Assembly: GCA_964617825.1 (NCBI GenBank)
Contig: CAZTWL010000019.1
Coordinates: forward strand, 1 to 64,000
Reading direction: 5' to 3'
Origin: VSJD01 sp964617825
GTDB lineage: Bacteria > Verrucomicrobiota > Kiritimatiellia > JAAZAB01
DNA: 64,000 nucleotides
Positions within the stretch are counted from its first letter, which is position 1, and each line of letters begins with the position of its first letter. The notes beneath the pieces were generated by a model. That model saw only the letters and a list, made by a program, of their open reading frames with translations, was not told the origin of the DNA and searched no databases. This document shows, in pieces, positions 34,960 to 45,037 of this stretch. The translations under genes were made by a program, and so were the position numbers.

Positions 34960-37900
34960 GGTGCGGCGCTCAGTGACTTGAAATATTCCGCAACCAATTC
35001 CCGGTAGGCGGCCGGCGCTTCGTCGCGCGCGCCGGCAATCTGGTCGTCAATGCCCGGGGCCATGAGATTGCCGGTTTCGGACGCGGTCATTACCGCTCCA
35101 CTCAGTTCCGTCTGCGATTTTTTCAAGGCGATCACGGCGTTCCTTTGGAATTCGCGGACCTGCTGAATGGGGTATCCCTTGGCGATGGCGTCCTCGGCTT
35201 GCTGCATCCAGCGGATGGCTTCGTCCAGCGATCCGGTGCGCACGTGGGAGAGTTCGGAGCGGGCATACAGCGCCTGTGCATTGCGCTTGAGCATGGCCTG
35301 CAAGCCCAGTTCGGAGCCTTGCGTAATCTTGGAGTCGCGGCGCGGACCCGATCCGGCCATGCCCAGTTCATCGCCGTAGCCGGACCCCTTGCCGCCGCCG
35401 GTTGCCTTGGCTTTGGAATGGCCATCCTCCTGGACCTGGCCGGATTGCGACGAATCCTGGGTCATGCGTTTGTCAATATTTTCGTCACCGTCATTGACTT
35501 TGCCGGAGCCGGCCGCCGTTTCGCCGTCGGACATGCCTGCCCGTCCGACATTGGACCGGCCGTCCTGCTCCTTGTGGTCCGGGCGCGTGTTGCCCGATTT
35601 GCCCTTGGCGGAGTAACTGACGGTTTCGCCTTCCTTGATGTCCCAGCCCATGACGCCGTCGGCTACGCCCTGATTGGTGGCGGAATCGTCCGATTTCTTT
35701 TCCAATTCTTCCTCCTGCTTGGCCAGTTCGCCGATGATATCTTCCATTTCGCTGGGCATGGGGATGATTGGTATCTTCGGCATTTCGGTCTGGTCGAAGT
35801 TTTCCATGAGGGCCTTGCGGTTGTCGGCGTCGGCCGGCAACCAGGTTTCGGTGTCGTCAATCCTTTTCTTGGTGTCTTTCAACGCGTCCAGGCCGTCAAG
35901 CAGGAAGTCTTCCTTCTGCAGTCCGATTTCCTGGATCGCGGCTTTGTCGGTGCCCAGTTTCTGCTTGCATTCTTCGAACACTTGGAAAACGTCCTGGACA
36001 AGGTCATTGCCGACCGGCAGTTCGGGGAATATCTGCAGGTCGGTGGCGATTTCCAGGAGTGCGTCTTTCATTTGCTCGTGAAGTTCCACGTATTCCTCTT
36101 CCAGGTCGTCCGTGGGTTTTTTGGATTTGTCCTCCTGGCGCAATGTTTCCCGGATGGCATCGACGCTCTTCGATTCCAGTTCAATGATCTTTTCCATTTT
36201 TTTGCTGGCCATCTGGAGGGCCTCGCGCGCCTCGGCGGCCTTTTGGGTGGCGTCCTGGATGCGCCAGCCGTTGAGCAGTTTCTGGAATTCAGTGAGTGCT
36301 GCGAGGGTTGTGCTCTGGGGCGGAATTGCCTTGGCCGGCTGTTTGTCCTGGAGAAATTCGGCGGCTTTCAGCATCAGGGTTGCCAGCTTGTTGCTGTCAC
36401 AGCTGCCGGCAACCTGGATCAGCAGCTTGCTGAATTCCATCTCGCTGGCGGTGAGGGTTGCCGCATCCGTCCGGCAGGCTTGCACAAATTCGGTCAGCGA
36501 CCCGGCCAGGCGGTCTTGCTTGTCCACCAGGGCCGCGCCGAGTTTCGCGGCATTGGTGACACTGGCCTTGGTTTGCGCCAGGGCGGAATCCTGCCCCTTG
36601 ACCAGTTCATCCAACTGGCCGAGCAGACCGGTGATTTCCTGGTTGCGCTTGACGTTTTCAATGCCGGCTTCCGTGCTGGTGAGCACTTGCAAGATGCGCG
36701 TTTCCAGCATGATGGCGCGCTTGGTCAGAACCGGCTTCTGGGTCGGTTCGGCGCCCGGCACGCGCGCCAGCACGTCGATTACCTCGGTCATTGCCCCTTT
36801 GTGCAGTTTGCGCACCGACTCGGTCAGGGTTCCCAGCGGCTTTTTGGGATCGGCAATCAGCCGGCCGGCCATGGTGCGGATGAGTTGCTGGGCCTGGACG
36901 ATGTCCTGCCATTCGGCGGACTTTGCCGCCCCGTTGGCATCGTTTTGCGCCGTTTGCCCGGCAGCTTCCAGCTTGGTTGTCTTTTCAAGGTTGTCGCGCT
37001 GGCGTTCCACCAGGCCTTTCATTGTTTCCGCCAACTTGGCGGCTGCGGCCTTGTTTTGAGCGGCAAGGTCCTTGGGCATGTTCCACTCGAATACGATGGG
37101 CGCCGAAAGCGTCCGGTTCGGTTCGCCGGCGTGATTGTCCTCGGCGATGATGCGGAAGGAAAGCGGCTCGGTCATGCTGAAAGGAAATCCTTCGCCGTTC
37201 CAGTTTGTGGCAAAGGCGCCGGCGCCATCGAGTTTCCATGTCTGGACCTGGGTGCCGGGAGTTGTGTTTGTGCCCGAGATTTTATCGTGGGAGGCGATCG
37301 TTTCCAGGCGCACGCAGCTCAGCCCAAAATCATCGCTGACTTCCCACTGGATGCGGGGTGCGGCGCCGACGGCCAGACGGGTGCGTCCCGTGGGCGCGAT
37401 AATGCGCAGCGTGGGGGGGGTATCCGGAATGACCTCGATTTTCAAAGTCGCCTCGGTGGCGGCGCCGTACGCGTCGCGTGCGCTGATCACGAGCGGGCGG
37501 GTCGATGCCAGTACGACTTGGCCGCTCCAGGATTGGCCGTTGTCGGGCGAAAGCATTGTTACCGGGTTGGTGGTCATGATCGTGGCTGAGACCAGTCCCC
37601 GGTTGCATTTCAGGTTGAAGGCCAGGATCGAATCCTGGGGGATCCTGGGCGTATCGGTCAATCCATTGAATTTCCTGACGCCCAGGCGGGTTTGCCTGGC
37701 GGCGCCAGCGAGAAGATTAACTCGGTCTGGCGGCGCGACCGATACATCCAACTGCGAAAATGCCAGGGGGGGGAGCGCCTGCACTGTAAAACGTTCGGAG
37801 ACGGCGTCCCCGGCGCGGAAGCGGTACTTGTAGCTGGTGGCGATGCGGGGAATGTGATAGGCATAAGTTTCCACGCCGGCCCCGGTCAACCGGCCTAATT

Positions 37901-38597
37901 TCATGACTGCGTGTTTATCGTCTTCAGGCCAGAGATCGAGATAAACCATTTGGCCTTGTTTGCCCTCCACCTTGCAGGCTAAGGCCAATGCGCCGCCATT
38001 GAGGATGGCGCTATTTCCCGGGGTAACGCCGCGGATGATGGCCAGGGTGACGGGCGCGCGCGGCGAAAACGGATTGAGCATGCGCGCCAGGGCGTTATTC
38101 CAGGCGCCGCCGACCCAGGCCCCGGTGGCGACGAGCATCAGACCTGCCAGGAACAATGCGGCATAGGAGCGCCATTGTTGTTTGCGGTTGCGCAAGGCGG
38201 ATATTTTGACCACCGACCAATCGGGTGCATGCAGTTGCACGTATTGTTGTTCCATCAGGTCAGGGTTTGCGTGCTGGGCAAATTGAAGCGTATTGATTAG
38301 ATGATTGTCCAACTTCGGGAACGTATGCTCGAGCCGTGCGGCCACGCCTTCCGGCGTACGTCGCGATCGGAGCGCCTCAATCACATACCAGAGGCCGGCA
38401 GCCACACCCGCCAGAAGCAGCAACCAGGCCGCAATGCGGCCCGCGCGCTGGTAACGGAAGAGGAGATCGGAAAGCGACAGCAGCCACAAGCCGGCTAAGG
38501 CCGCGGCAATAAGCAGGGTTGCGCGAATTTCCGCCTGCCAGCGGTTAAGAACACGCCCGATCCGAGATAATTCGGTTTGAAGAACGGACGGGGACAT
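34956..38597 (-). CDS. Giant membrane protein, DUF4175-like
   Basis: 1213 residues. Two or three N-terminal transmembrane helices (about 27-75, and another near 145) precede LEHTFPKLDNHLINTLQFA, typical of the DUF4175-like proteins found beside MoxR/DUF58 genes. A beta-rich periplasmic part follows (to about 500), then a very long charged helical and coiled-coil region, and a Gly/Asp/Ser-rich low-complexity segment near 1010-1090. It probably forms a large periplasmic scaffold. It overlaps the next gene by four bases. Opposite-strand frames of up to 814 codons exist here but are codon-bias shadows. Confidence 0.8.
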   Translation of the reverse strand: MSPSVLQTELSRIGRVLNRWQAEIRATLLIAAALAGLWLLSLSDLLFRYQRAGRIAAWLLLLAGVAAGLWYVIEALRSRRTPEGVAARLEHTFPKLDNHLINTLQFAQHANPDLMEQQYVQLHAPDWSVVKISALRNRKQQWRSYAALFLAGLMLVATGAWVGGAWNNALARMLNPFSPRAPVTLAIIRGVTPGNSAILNGGALALACKVEGKQGQMVYLDLWPEDDKHAVMKLGRLTGAGVETYAYHIPRIATSYKYRFRAGDAVSERFTVQALPPLAFSQLDVSVAPPDRVNLLAGAARQTRLGVRKFNGLTDTPRIPQDSILAFNLKCNRGLVSATIMTTNPVTMLSPDNGQSWSGQVVLASTRPLVISARDAYGAATEATLKIEVIPDTPPTLRIIAPTGRTRLAVGAAPRIQWEVSDDFGLSCVRLETIASHDKISGTNTTPGTQVQTWKLDGAGAFATNWNGEGFPFSMTEPLSFRIIAEDNHAGEPNRTLSAPIVFEWNMPKDLAAQNKAAAAKLAETMKGLVERQRDNLEKTTKLEAAGQTAQNDANGAAKSAEWQDIVQAQQLIRTMAGRLIADPKKPLGTLTESVRKLHKGAMTEVIDVLARVPGAEPTQKPVLTKRAIMLETRILQVLTSTEAGIENVKRNQEITGLLGQLDELVKGQDSALAQTKASVTNAAKLGAALVDKQDRLAGSLTEFVQACRTDAATLTASEMEFSKLLIQVAGSCDSNKLATLMLKAAEFLQDKQPAKAIPPQSTTLAALTEFQKLLNGWRIQDATQKAAEAREALQMASKKMEKIIELESKSVDAIRETLRQEDKSKKPTDDLEEEYVELHEQMKDALLEIATDLQIFPELPVGNDLVQDVFQVFEECKQKLGTDKAAIQEIGLQKEDFLLDGLDALKDTKKRIDDTETWLPADADNRKALMENFDQTEMPKIPIIPMPSEMEDIIGELAKQEEELEKKSDDSATNQGVADGVMGWDIKEGETVSYSAKGKSGNTRPDHKEQDGRSNVGRAGMSDGETAAGSGKVNDGDENIDKRMTQDSSQSGQVQEDGHSKAKATGGGKGSGYGDELGMAGSGPRRDSKITQGSELGLQAMLKRNAQALYARSELSHVRTGSLDEAIRWMQQAEDAIAKGYPIQQVREFQRNAVIALKKSQTELSGAVMTASETGNLMAPGIDDQIAGARDEAPAAYRELVAEYFKSLSAAP

Positions 38598-38613
38598 TCG
38601 AAAATTCCTCGTC

Positions 38614-39300
38614 TTATTTGTTAATTCGTTCCAGGTTCACGTCGTCCACATAAAGAAATATCCATTCCGGGACCTCCGGAGATTTTGGCCAATTGCCGAT
38701 GGCGATGATATGGACAACCAAGAACTGGACTTGGTCGAACTTCTCCTGGGCAAGTTTGTCTTTTTTTTCGTCGGGGAACGTCTGGGAAGCTGTTCGCCAG
38801 CCCATTTCCCGCTTGATTCCGCCCATGGTGCCGGCCTTTTCCGCGCCGAAATAAACCTGGGTAAAACGGTAGCACTTGCGCATTTCAGCCAGCTGTGGGT
38901 TGGCATGCGGCTTGACGCCCGGTTTCCAGCGATAGCCTTCCACCAAAATGCGGCAATCAGGCCACGTCGTTTTGGCGGAAACCGTCAACTTGAAGCGGCC
39001 GCCGGGGGCGACTGCTATCGGGTAGCTATCCACCTGCACGCCCTGGATGCCGATGAGCGCATCGTTGGCCCTCAGCGCGAGCACGTGCGGCTTGCCGCTT
39101 TCGTTTGTTACCGCCACATAGGTGTGATTGGAGGCGAAAAGCTCGTTGCCGGTGTCGACATAGTTGTATTTCCAGCCGCGTAAAAATTCGTTCGTGTCGT
39201 TGAAGTGTCCGTTGACCACCAGGTTCGAACCTGCCCATCCCGCGGAATTCACGAGCAGCAAACTGGCGAAGACGAGAATTAGTCGATAGGTGTCTTTCAT
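38614..39300 (-). CDS. Exported protein with carbohydrate-binding-like fold, MoxR cluster
   Basis: 228 residues. A signal peptide (LILVFASLLLVNSAGWAG) is followed by NLVVNGHFNDTNEFLRGWKY, the usual start of galactose-binding/CBM4-9-like jelly-roll domains, and a C-terminal WIFLYVDDVNLERI strand seen in the same fold. It is the only domain of the protein. Placed between the vWA membrane protein and the DUF4175-like giant in the same direction. It may bind glycans or act as a structural part. Confidence 0.75.
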   Translation of the reverse strand: MKDTYRLILVFASLLLVNSAGWAGSNLVVNGHFNDTNEFLRGWKYNYVDTGNELFASNHTYVAVTNESGKPHVLALRANDALIGIQGVQVDSYPIAVAPGGRFKLTVSAKTTWPDCRILVEGYRWKPGVKPHANPQLAEMRKCYRFTQVYFGAEKAGTMGGIKREMGWRTASQTFPDEKKDKLAQEKFDQVQFLVVHIIAIGNWPKSPEVPEWIFLYVDDVNLERINK

Positions 39301-39415
39301 AGGATTTCACCGCGAATAGGCGCTGAATGGAAACACTGGCAAAATTTTTTCAAACTTCTTAAATATTTTAACCGTCTGTCAGCGCGAGAAGCATTTCTGG
39401 TCAATCAACCGTTTT

Positions 39416-41626
39416 TTAGGCCATATTTCGCAACTTTCTTAGAGTCCATTCTATGCCAAGCAAACCGATCAAACAAGCTAAAATGGGGAGGTTGTTCCAG
39501 AGCGAGAGGTAGCTGACGCGCTCCTCCTCGCTGGCTGGAATCGTGATTTCCGAAAGCACCTTGTTGACCTCTTCCGGCTCGCAGAATCGGCCCTTGCTGG
39601 CGCCGGCCACGGCGGTCAGGACGGCGGTATTCGCGGCGCGCGGCACGGTTTCGGGGGTGAACGGCTGGACAAAGAAGGAGAAGGGGGTGGAGGCCATTTT
39701 TTGCCCGTTAATTTCACAAGATGCCACGGCGTTATGCAGTCCGGGCTTTTGCGGGGTCAGGCTTACGCGGAAGCCTGGATATTTCTTGCCGGCCGTGGTG
39801 GTGACGTCCTGCATGGTCATGCGGAAGGGCAAACTGCGCCCATCCGGTTCCTGCACTTCGCAGGTCACAATGGTATCCTTAGCCACAACATTGCCGGGCG
39901 TGGTTAGGCGCGCCTTCAGATCGATGGTTTCGCCGGGAAATACTTTGTCGGCGTCGGCCGTCAGGTCCAGCTGGTAGGCGTTTACGTCCGTTTCGGTGGG
40001 CGATAACCACGCCAGCAGCGGGTTCCAGAGACGTTGATAGTAATTGACTTTGCCGGGGCTCAGCTGCCAGCGCCAGAGCGAATCGGTCAGGATGGCAGCC
40101 ACCTTGCCCTGGCCGTAAGGTTGAATCACCAGAACCGGCTGGCGCCCGCCGGGAGCTTCGGCGGCAAGCAGTGTCGTTGCCGCGGGTGAGAGTGTCCCGC
40201 CCGTAAACACGGAAAGTACGGGCGGAATCTTGTCCCAGGCGGCGGCATCTTCGGCTGTAAAGATCGAATGAGCCCGGCCTTCGCCGGTTAAGGTCAGGGC
40301 CATCCGGCTTTCTTGAAGCGCCATTTGGTCCGTTCCCTTGACCGGCAAAATCTTGCTGAGCGGACCGGATAGCAGCCCTTGGGCGTCCCAGGCCTTGGGG
40401 CCGCCAAGGACCACCAGGCTGCCGCCGCTCTCGACAAATTTGACCAGGGCTTCGGCGCGCTCTGTGCTCAGTTCGGCGCTGTCCAAGTCGCCCAGCACCA
40501 CGATTTTGAAATTCAACAACTGCTGCTCGCTCAGGTCCGGCGAGGCGGCGCCGGAGGCGCCGTAGCTCAGAAAGCGGCCGCCCGGTCCGCGCACGAAGCA
40601 AACCGGAGTAATGTCCTTGAGCCCTTTCAGGATGCGAACGAGGTACTTGGATTCCCAGCGTGGGACGCCTTCGATGTAAAGCAGGCGATTTTTGGAGTCG
40701 ACCACCTGCACGTTAACGGCATAAGAGTTATCGTTCGTGCGCGTTTCGCCCTCGATGGGCGGCAGGCGCAAGGTGTAGGTGAAGTTACCCGTGTTCGGAT
40801 GCGTCAGGCGGAACGATAGCTCGCGCCGGCCGCCTTCATCGGGGATATCCACCGGCGCAGTGTTGATTAATTTGTCGTTTTCGTACAGTTCGGCATCCAT
40901 GGTGCGGCTCCGTGTTCCCTGGCCGGAGATGTTGGCCTTGATTTCGGTATCCCAGCCCACAACCACGCGTCGGGGTGTGTCCAGCGCATCCACCCGCACA
41001 TCCGGCTCGATTTTCCAAATGTTGGGCGGCTCCAGACGGACGGTGAAAATCGGGCAGGGCCGGATCTCGGCGGACCATTCGTCGTTGGCTTCGCGCGTGT
41101 CGAGTCCGTCGCTGAGCAGGAGCATGCCCGCAATGGGCTGGCCCCGATAGCGCTCGATCAGTTTGGTCAGTGATTGGTTAAGCAAGGTGCTTTTGCCGTC
41201 GGGCTTCAAAGCCTGCAGTTCGGCCAAAGATTTTCGCGGGCTCAGGTCGTCAGCCAAATTGACATAATCCAGGCTGCACGATTGGGACAGCGTTTCCGTC
41301 CAAGGCTGTTTTAAAATTTCCTGGGCGACAGTCCAGCGGTTTTTGATGGTTTCGTTCGGGGTCAGCGCCATGCTGGCGGATTGGTCCAGGATCACGATGA
41401 AGCGCGGCTTGCGAACCTCGGTCATGACCCGCTTCAGCGATGGCAACAGCAGGCACCAGCCGAGCAGGGCGATCGTCAGCAGGCGCAGAAGAAAGAGCCC
41501 AAGGGTGCTCAGGTTGCGCGGCAAATAGCGCCAGAACCCGAAAAGCGCGAGCGCCACGGCGAATGCCAGCGCTGAGCCGATCAATGTCAGCGAAAGCGTA
41601 TGTTCAAATATAAGTTCGCCAGTCAT
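39416..41626 (-). CDS. Membrane protein with von Willebrand A domain and glutamine-amidotransferase-like middle
   Basis: 736 residues. Two N-terminal transmembrane helices (about 10-70) precede a vWA domain with an intact MIDAS DxSxS (ILDQSASM). The central part (about 320-500) reads like the class I GATase-like domain common in this family (LLYIEGVPRWESKYLVRIL, VVLGDLDSAELSTERAEAL, VVLGGPKAWD). A final transmembrane helix near 715 is followed by a short basic tail. This architecture recurs beside BatA-like proteins in PVC bacteria. The MIDAS probably binds Mg2+ and a partner protein. It is separated from the BatA-like gene by 42 bases filled with degenerate heptamers. Confidence 0.87.
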   Translation of the reverse strand: MTGELIFEHTLSLTLIGSALAFAVALALFGFWRYLPRNLSTLGLFLLRLLTIALLGWCLLLPSLKRVMTEVRKPRFIVILDQSASMALTPNETIKNRWTVAQEILKQPWTETLSQSCSLDYVNLADDLSPRKSLAELQALKPDGKSTLLNQSLTKLIERYRGQPIAGMLLLSDGLDTREANDEWSAEIRPCPIFTVRLEPPNIWKIEPDVRVDALDTPRRVVVGWDTEIKANISGQGTRSRTMDAELYENDKLINTAPVDIPDEGGRRELSFRLTHPNTGNFTYTLRLPPIEGETRTNDNSYAVNVQVVDSKNRLLYIEGVPRWESKYLVRILKGLKDITPVCFVRGPGGRFLSYGASGAASPDLSEQQLLNFKIVVLGDLDSAELSTERAEALVKFVESGGSLVVLGGPKAWDAQGLLSGPLSKILPVKGTDQMALQESRMALTLTGEGRAHSIFTAEDAAAWDKIPPVLSVFTGGTLSPAATTLLAAEAPGGRQPVLVIQPYGQGKVAAILTDSLWRWQLSPGKVNYYQRLWNPLLAWLSPTETDVNAYQLDLTADADKVFPGETIDLKARLTTPGNVVAKDTIVTCEVQEPDGRSLPFRMTMQDVTTTAGKKYPGFRVSLTPQKPGLHNAVASCEINGQKMASTPFSFFVQPFTPETVPRAANTAVLTAVAGASKGRFCEPEEVNKVLSEITIPASEEERVSYLSLWNNLPILACLIGLLGIEWTLRKLRNMA

Positions 41627-41633
41627 TAAAGAA

Positions 41634-41661
41634 CCAGTAGTCAGTTATTAGTAATCAGTCA
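41634..41661. repeat. Degenerate heptamer repeats between two vWA genes
   Basis: Four 7-base units of the form YYAGTNR fill most of the 42-base gap. Sequence and period recall the short tandemly repeated repetitive (STRR) heptamers of cyanobacteria. Confidence 0.65.
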
Positions 41662-41668
41662 GCATGCT

Positions 41669-43921
41669 TTATTCCGCCGTTGTTCCCTTGACCCTTCCGG
41701 TTATATCGATCTTCAATTGCTCCGTCAGGGTGCGGGTTTTACGCACCGCCCGGTTGGCCACGTAAAGCTCCGCAATGCCAATCAGGAACACCAACCAGAG
41801 CAGCGGTTCCGCCAGGGGGCGGCCGATGCGCAGTTCCTTGACCAGTTGCAAGAGATCGTCCTTGCTCTCGGCCACTTTGATTGCGGATAATCCGGTCAGC
41901 AGGGGGACATCTGCCGGAGCCAGGCGCTTCAAGTCCGATTCCGACCGCATGACATTGACGGCAAAGGCGGGCTGGGGGCGGTCCCCGGCGGCAGACGGCG
42001 GGAACGTGTATATGCCGGGCTGGCTGACGGTCTCGATCCCGATCGACTTTTCCTGGCCGGCGGCCAGGGGCCGCAAGGTGACGGGGTGCCCTGATGGATC
42101 GAGCAATTCCGTGTTTGGCGGCAGGGCGCCCATGATGTCGGCCAGGGCTACGTTTCGGCCGGTCCAGATAAAAGGCTCGGTCTGCTCCTGGCCAGCGCTA
42201 TAGCGAACGATCTGGTGCATCAGCGGGAGGAAGAAGGGCGAAAGCGGCAAATTGCTCCAGCGGCGGTCGGCGGAAACCGAAAATAGGAGCACACATCCCT
42301 TGCCGACTTCACGGCGCAAAAGGAAGGGGACGTTGTTGTCCGTGGCGATGACGATATCCGAATCGTTACTCAGTTTGTCCCACTGCAGTTCGCGGGTAGC
42401 CGCCACGCTCGGGTACGTGCCCGGAGGAACAACCATGCCGTGGAAGAGCGCGTCGCCGCGTTTGACCAGGCGGAGCGCGCGCCGCTGGGCGTCCGCGCCG
42501 GAATCGATCACTGTCGTGGGTATGGCCGGCAGGCAGGTCCAGTTGACATAATCGGCAGGCGCCGCGCGATCTCCGGGGAAAATCACCACGATGCCGCCAT
42601 GCTGGGCATATTGTTCCAGGGCGATCATTGCCTGTCCCGCCAGCGGCAGCGCGTTGCACAGGAAAATGCAGGAATAATCGGACAACCCTTCGCCGCTGAA
42701 AGTTTCGGGCTCGCATCTTTGGACGTTCATGGTGGCCGGCGCGTCAACTGTCGTGGCCGCGCTTCCGGCGCCGGCGCTGCCGGAGGGGTTGAGCGCGCGC
42801 ATGAGAAAGAACGTATCCGGTTCCGTGCCGACACAGAGCACGGGCAATTGCTCGTACACTCGCAGGAGGAAGTGAAAGACATTGTCCAGCGCGAGGCCGT
42901 CCGGCGAGGTCTCGATCCGTGCCGGGTGTGTCCCCGGCGCGAGCGCCGGCAAGGCAAAGACACAAAGGGCATCACCGTTGTTGCCCAGGGTTACCGATCG
43001 CCGGATGGCGGGCTGCTCGTCAATGGTCAGAGAAACAGTCAGGGTCTGTTCGGGACCGGTATGGCCAAGGTTTACCGAGATCTGGCCCGGCGTATTCCGC
43101 ATCAGGAGCGCGGGTTGGATGTCCAGGTTGAGCGGCGCCGAATTGTCCGGCGAGGCTACGCCCAGCAACGCTGCGAAAATGGAAATGTCGGCGCTGACCG
43201 ATTTGGCGTCCCAGGCGGGCGCCAGGGCCCCGGCCGTGATCGTATTGGTCCTGTCGGTCGAGTTTGTCCGATCGGTCCGATCCGGCGCGGGGTTGAAAGA
43301 TGTCCAGGGCAATTTCTGGCCATCGGTGACGATGAAGAGTTCCTTTTCGCGCTTGCCCGCTTCTTTCAGCGCGCCGAGGGCCGCCAGGACAGCCGGGCGC
43401 AGTTGGGACGAGGTGGCGCCGGGCGCCTGGGCGCGGACTTGGGATAGAACCATTTCCAGGTCAGTGGTGGGCTGCTCGATCAAGGGCGTCACGTCATCGT
43501 CTGCCAGGAAAAGGCAGACACGGTCGCCATTATGCAATCCTTCGATCAGGGATATGACCGTATCGCGGGAGGCAGCCCATACTTTGTTCTGGCCGGAGAC
43601 ATAGTCCATGCTATAGGAGACGTCCCAGACAATGGCGATGTCGCGCCGGCTGGCGCCGACGAGTTGGCGGAATGATGTGATGCGCAGAATCGGCATGGCA
43701 AACGCCAGCGCGAGCAGAAGCAGCATAAGCGTGCGCAGGAGCCAGAGCAAAACGTTTTCCAGGCGCAGACGGTTGGAGGAACGTTTTTGGGCGAGTTTGA
43801 GAAAACGCACGGTGCTGAAAGGAACGATCACGATTCGCTGGCGTTGCCATAAATGCAAAACCAGCGGAATCAGCGCGGCCGCCAGGGCTGTCAGAAAAAT
43901 AGGATTAAGAAAAGACCACAT
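41669..43921 (-). CDS. BatA-like membrane protein with von Willebrand A domain
   Basis: 750 residues. The N-terminal BatA domain (aerotolerance regulator N-terminus) is clear: LNPIFLTALAAALIPLVLHL, then the IVPFSTVRFLK motif and a second transmembrane helix. The vWA domain carries DVSYS at the MIDAS. A large beta-rich and GATase-like region follows, and a transmembrane segment near the C-terminus (LLWLVFLIGIAELYV). Residues near 215-230 are a low-complexity run (DRTDRTNSTDRTNT) encoded by four 9-base repeats at 43246-43281. It is paired with the vWA protein downstream, probably as a membrane complex driven by MoxR. Confidence 0.9.
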   Translation of the reverse strand: MWSFLNPIFLTALAAALIPLVLHLWQRQRIVIVPFSTVRFLKLAQKRSSNRLRLENVLLWLLRTLMLLLLALAFAMPILRITSFRQLVGASRRDIAIVWDVSYSMDYVSGQNKVWAASRDTVISLIEGLHNGDRVCLFLADDDVTPLIEQPTTDLEMVLSQVRAQAPGATSSQLRPAVLAALGALKEAGKREKELFIVTDGQKLPWTSFNPAPDRTDRTNSTDRTNTITAGALAPAWDAKSVSADISIFAALLGVASPDNSAPLNLDIQPALLMRNTPGQISVNLGHTGPEQTLTVSLTIDEQPAIRRSVTLGNNGDALCVFALPALAPGTHPARIETSPDGLALDNVFHFLLRVYEQLPVLCVGTEPDTFFLMRALNPSGSAGAGSAATTVDAPATMNVQRCEPETFSGEGLSDYSCIFLCNALPLAGQAMIALEQYAQHGGIVVIFPGDRAAPADYVNWTCLPAIPTTVIDSGADAQRRALRLVKRGDALFHGMVVPPGTYPSVAATRELQWDKLSNDSDIVIATDNNVPFLLRREVGKGCVLLFSVSADRRWSNLPLSPFFLPLMHQIVRYSAGQEQTEPFIWTGRNVALADIMGALPPNTELLDPSGHPVTLRPLAAGQEKSIGIETVSQPGIYTFPPSAAGDRPQPAFAVNVMRSESDLKRLAPADVPLLTGLSAIKVAESKDDLLQLVKELRIGRPLAEPLLWLVFLIGIAELYVANRAVRKTRTLTEQLKIDITGRVKGTTAE

Positions 43922-44092
43922 GGGAAGAAATCGAATTCGAAATTATTTATCGATGTTTGCTTGCCTTTGGCGCCGGCGCTTAATGTTCATATTAATGAAT
44001 TTCACAATACAAGGCGGATGAGCGCCATGGCTCCAAGAGCCGGATGCAATTATTTGGTTATCGCCCCATTCCGTCGGGATGTTCGATAGACC

Positions 44093-44109
44093 AGCGGCCT
44101 CTGGCCGCT
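44093..44109. terminator. Small hairpin between the DUF58 and BatA-like genes
   Basis: AGCGGCC, loop TCT, GGCCGCT: a perfect 7-bp stem 14 bases after the DUF58 stop (minus strand). There is no T-run, so it is at most an attenuator. The surrounding 200-base gap holds no gene. Confidence 0.3.
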
Positions 44110-44122
44110 TAACTCGCAGACG

Positions 44123-45022
44123 CTATTTAGACAACTGTTTGCGTTCTTCCAGGAAGGAGCGCACGAACGTGGCGGCATCCTGGTCCGTCCGGGCCAGCCG
44201 GTAATCAATATTCATTTCCGCGCAGGGTTTGCGATACTGCTCCAAAAATTCGCCGAACACTTTACGGTAGGTCTCGGCCATGCCGCGCGGGTCGGCGACG
44301 ACGACTTCTCCGCTTTCCAAGTCCACAAACTTGGCGGCTTGCTTGAAGGTAAAATCCAGCTCGACCGGGTCCAGGATATGGAAAACAATAACGTCGTGGT
44401 GTTGCTTGCGGAAATGGGCCAGGGCCCGGATAATCTCGGGCTGGTCGTCGAGCAGGTCCGAAAAAAGAACGATCAAGGCGCGCCGCCGTACGGCTTCGGC
44501 TATCTGGTGGAGGGTCTTGGCCGTCTGGGTGGTGGAGGCCGGCTGGTTTTGGCTCAGCGATGTCAGCAGGTTGTTCAAATGCGCGAACGAATTTCGGGCC
44601 CCGGCCTGGCGGTCGATGCGATCGGAATAAAGGTACATGCCGACCGAGTCGCGTACTTTGACCACGATGTAGCCGATGGCGGCGGCCAGTTGGCAGGCGT
44701 AGCGGTACTTAATCATCGGCCCGCTGGTGAAGCCCATGGAAGCGCTGCGGTCAATTACCAGGTAAACGCGCAGGTTGGTTTCGTCCTCGTAACGCCGTAC
44801 ATAATACCGGTCGGTGCGCCCGAGCACCTTCCAGTCAAGGTGCTTGGGGTCGTCGCCGGCGACATAGGCGCGATGATCGGCAAACTCCGAGCTGGAGCCC
44901 TTGATTGGGCTGCGGTGCCGACCGGACAAGGTGCCTTCCACGACATAGCGCGATTGGATCGTCATGCGCCCAAGCCGATGCAGTTCCTGCGGCGATAGAA
45001 AATTGCTGATGCCTGTGGCCAT
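44123..45022 (-). CDS. DUF58 domain protein (vWA-like, MoxR partner)
   Basis: 299 residues. The DUF58 hallmark RAYVAGDDPKHLDWKVLGRTDRYYVRRYEDE is followed by LVIDRSASM with the MIDAS DxSxS. No transmembrane helix is present, so it is cytoplasmic. DUF58 proteins are obligate neighbours of MoxR ATPases; here moxR lies some 12 kb downstream in the same cluster. It probably links the ATPase to the BatA-like membrane proteins. Confidence 0.94.
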   Translation of the reverse strand: MATGISNFLSPQELHRLGRMTIQSRYVVEGTLSGRHRSPIKGSSSEFADHRAYVAGDDPKHLDWKVLGRTDRYYVRRYEDETNLRVYLVIDRSASMGFTSGPMIKYRYACQLAAAIGYIVVKVRDSVGMYLYSDRIDRQAGARNSFAHLNNLLTSLSQNQPASTTQTAKTLHQIAEAVRRRALIVLFSDLLDDQPEIIRALAHFRKQHHDVIVFHILDPVELDFTFKQAAKFVDLESGEVVVADPRGMAETYRKVFGEFLEQYRKPCAEMNIDYRLARTDQDAATFVRSFLEERKQLSK

Positions 45023-45037
45023 AATACTCCTGGATTG

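Noticed and set aside
35145..37589. An 814-codon plus-strand frame opposite the DUF4175-like gene
   Set aside because: It lies wholly antisense to a gene with clear family features. The translated sequence is low-complexity (Phe/Gly/Leu-rich) with no domain, as expected from codon bias on the other strand.
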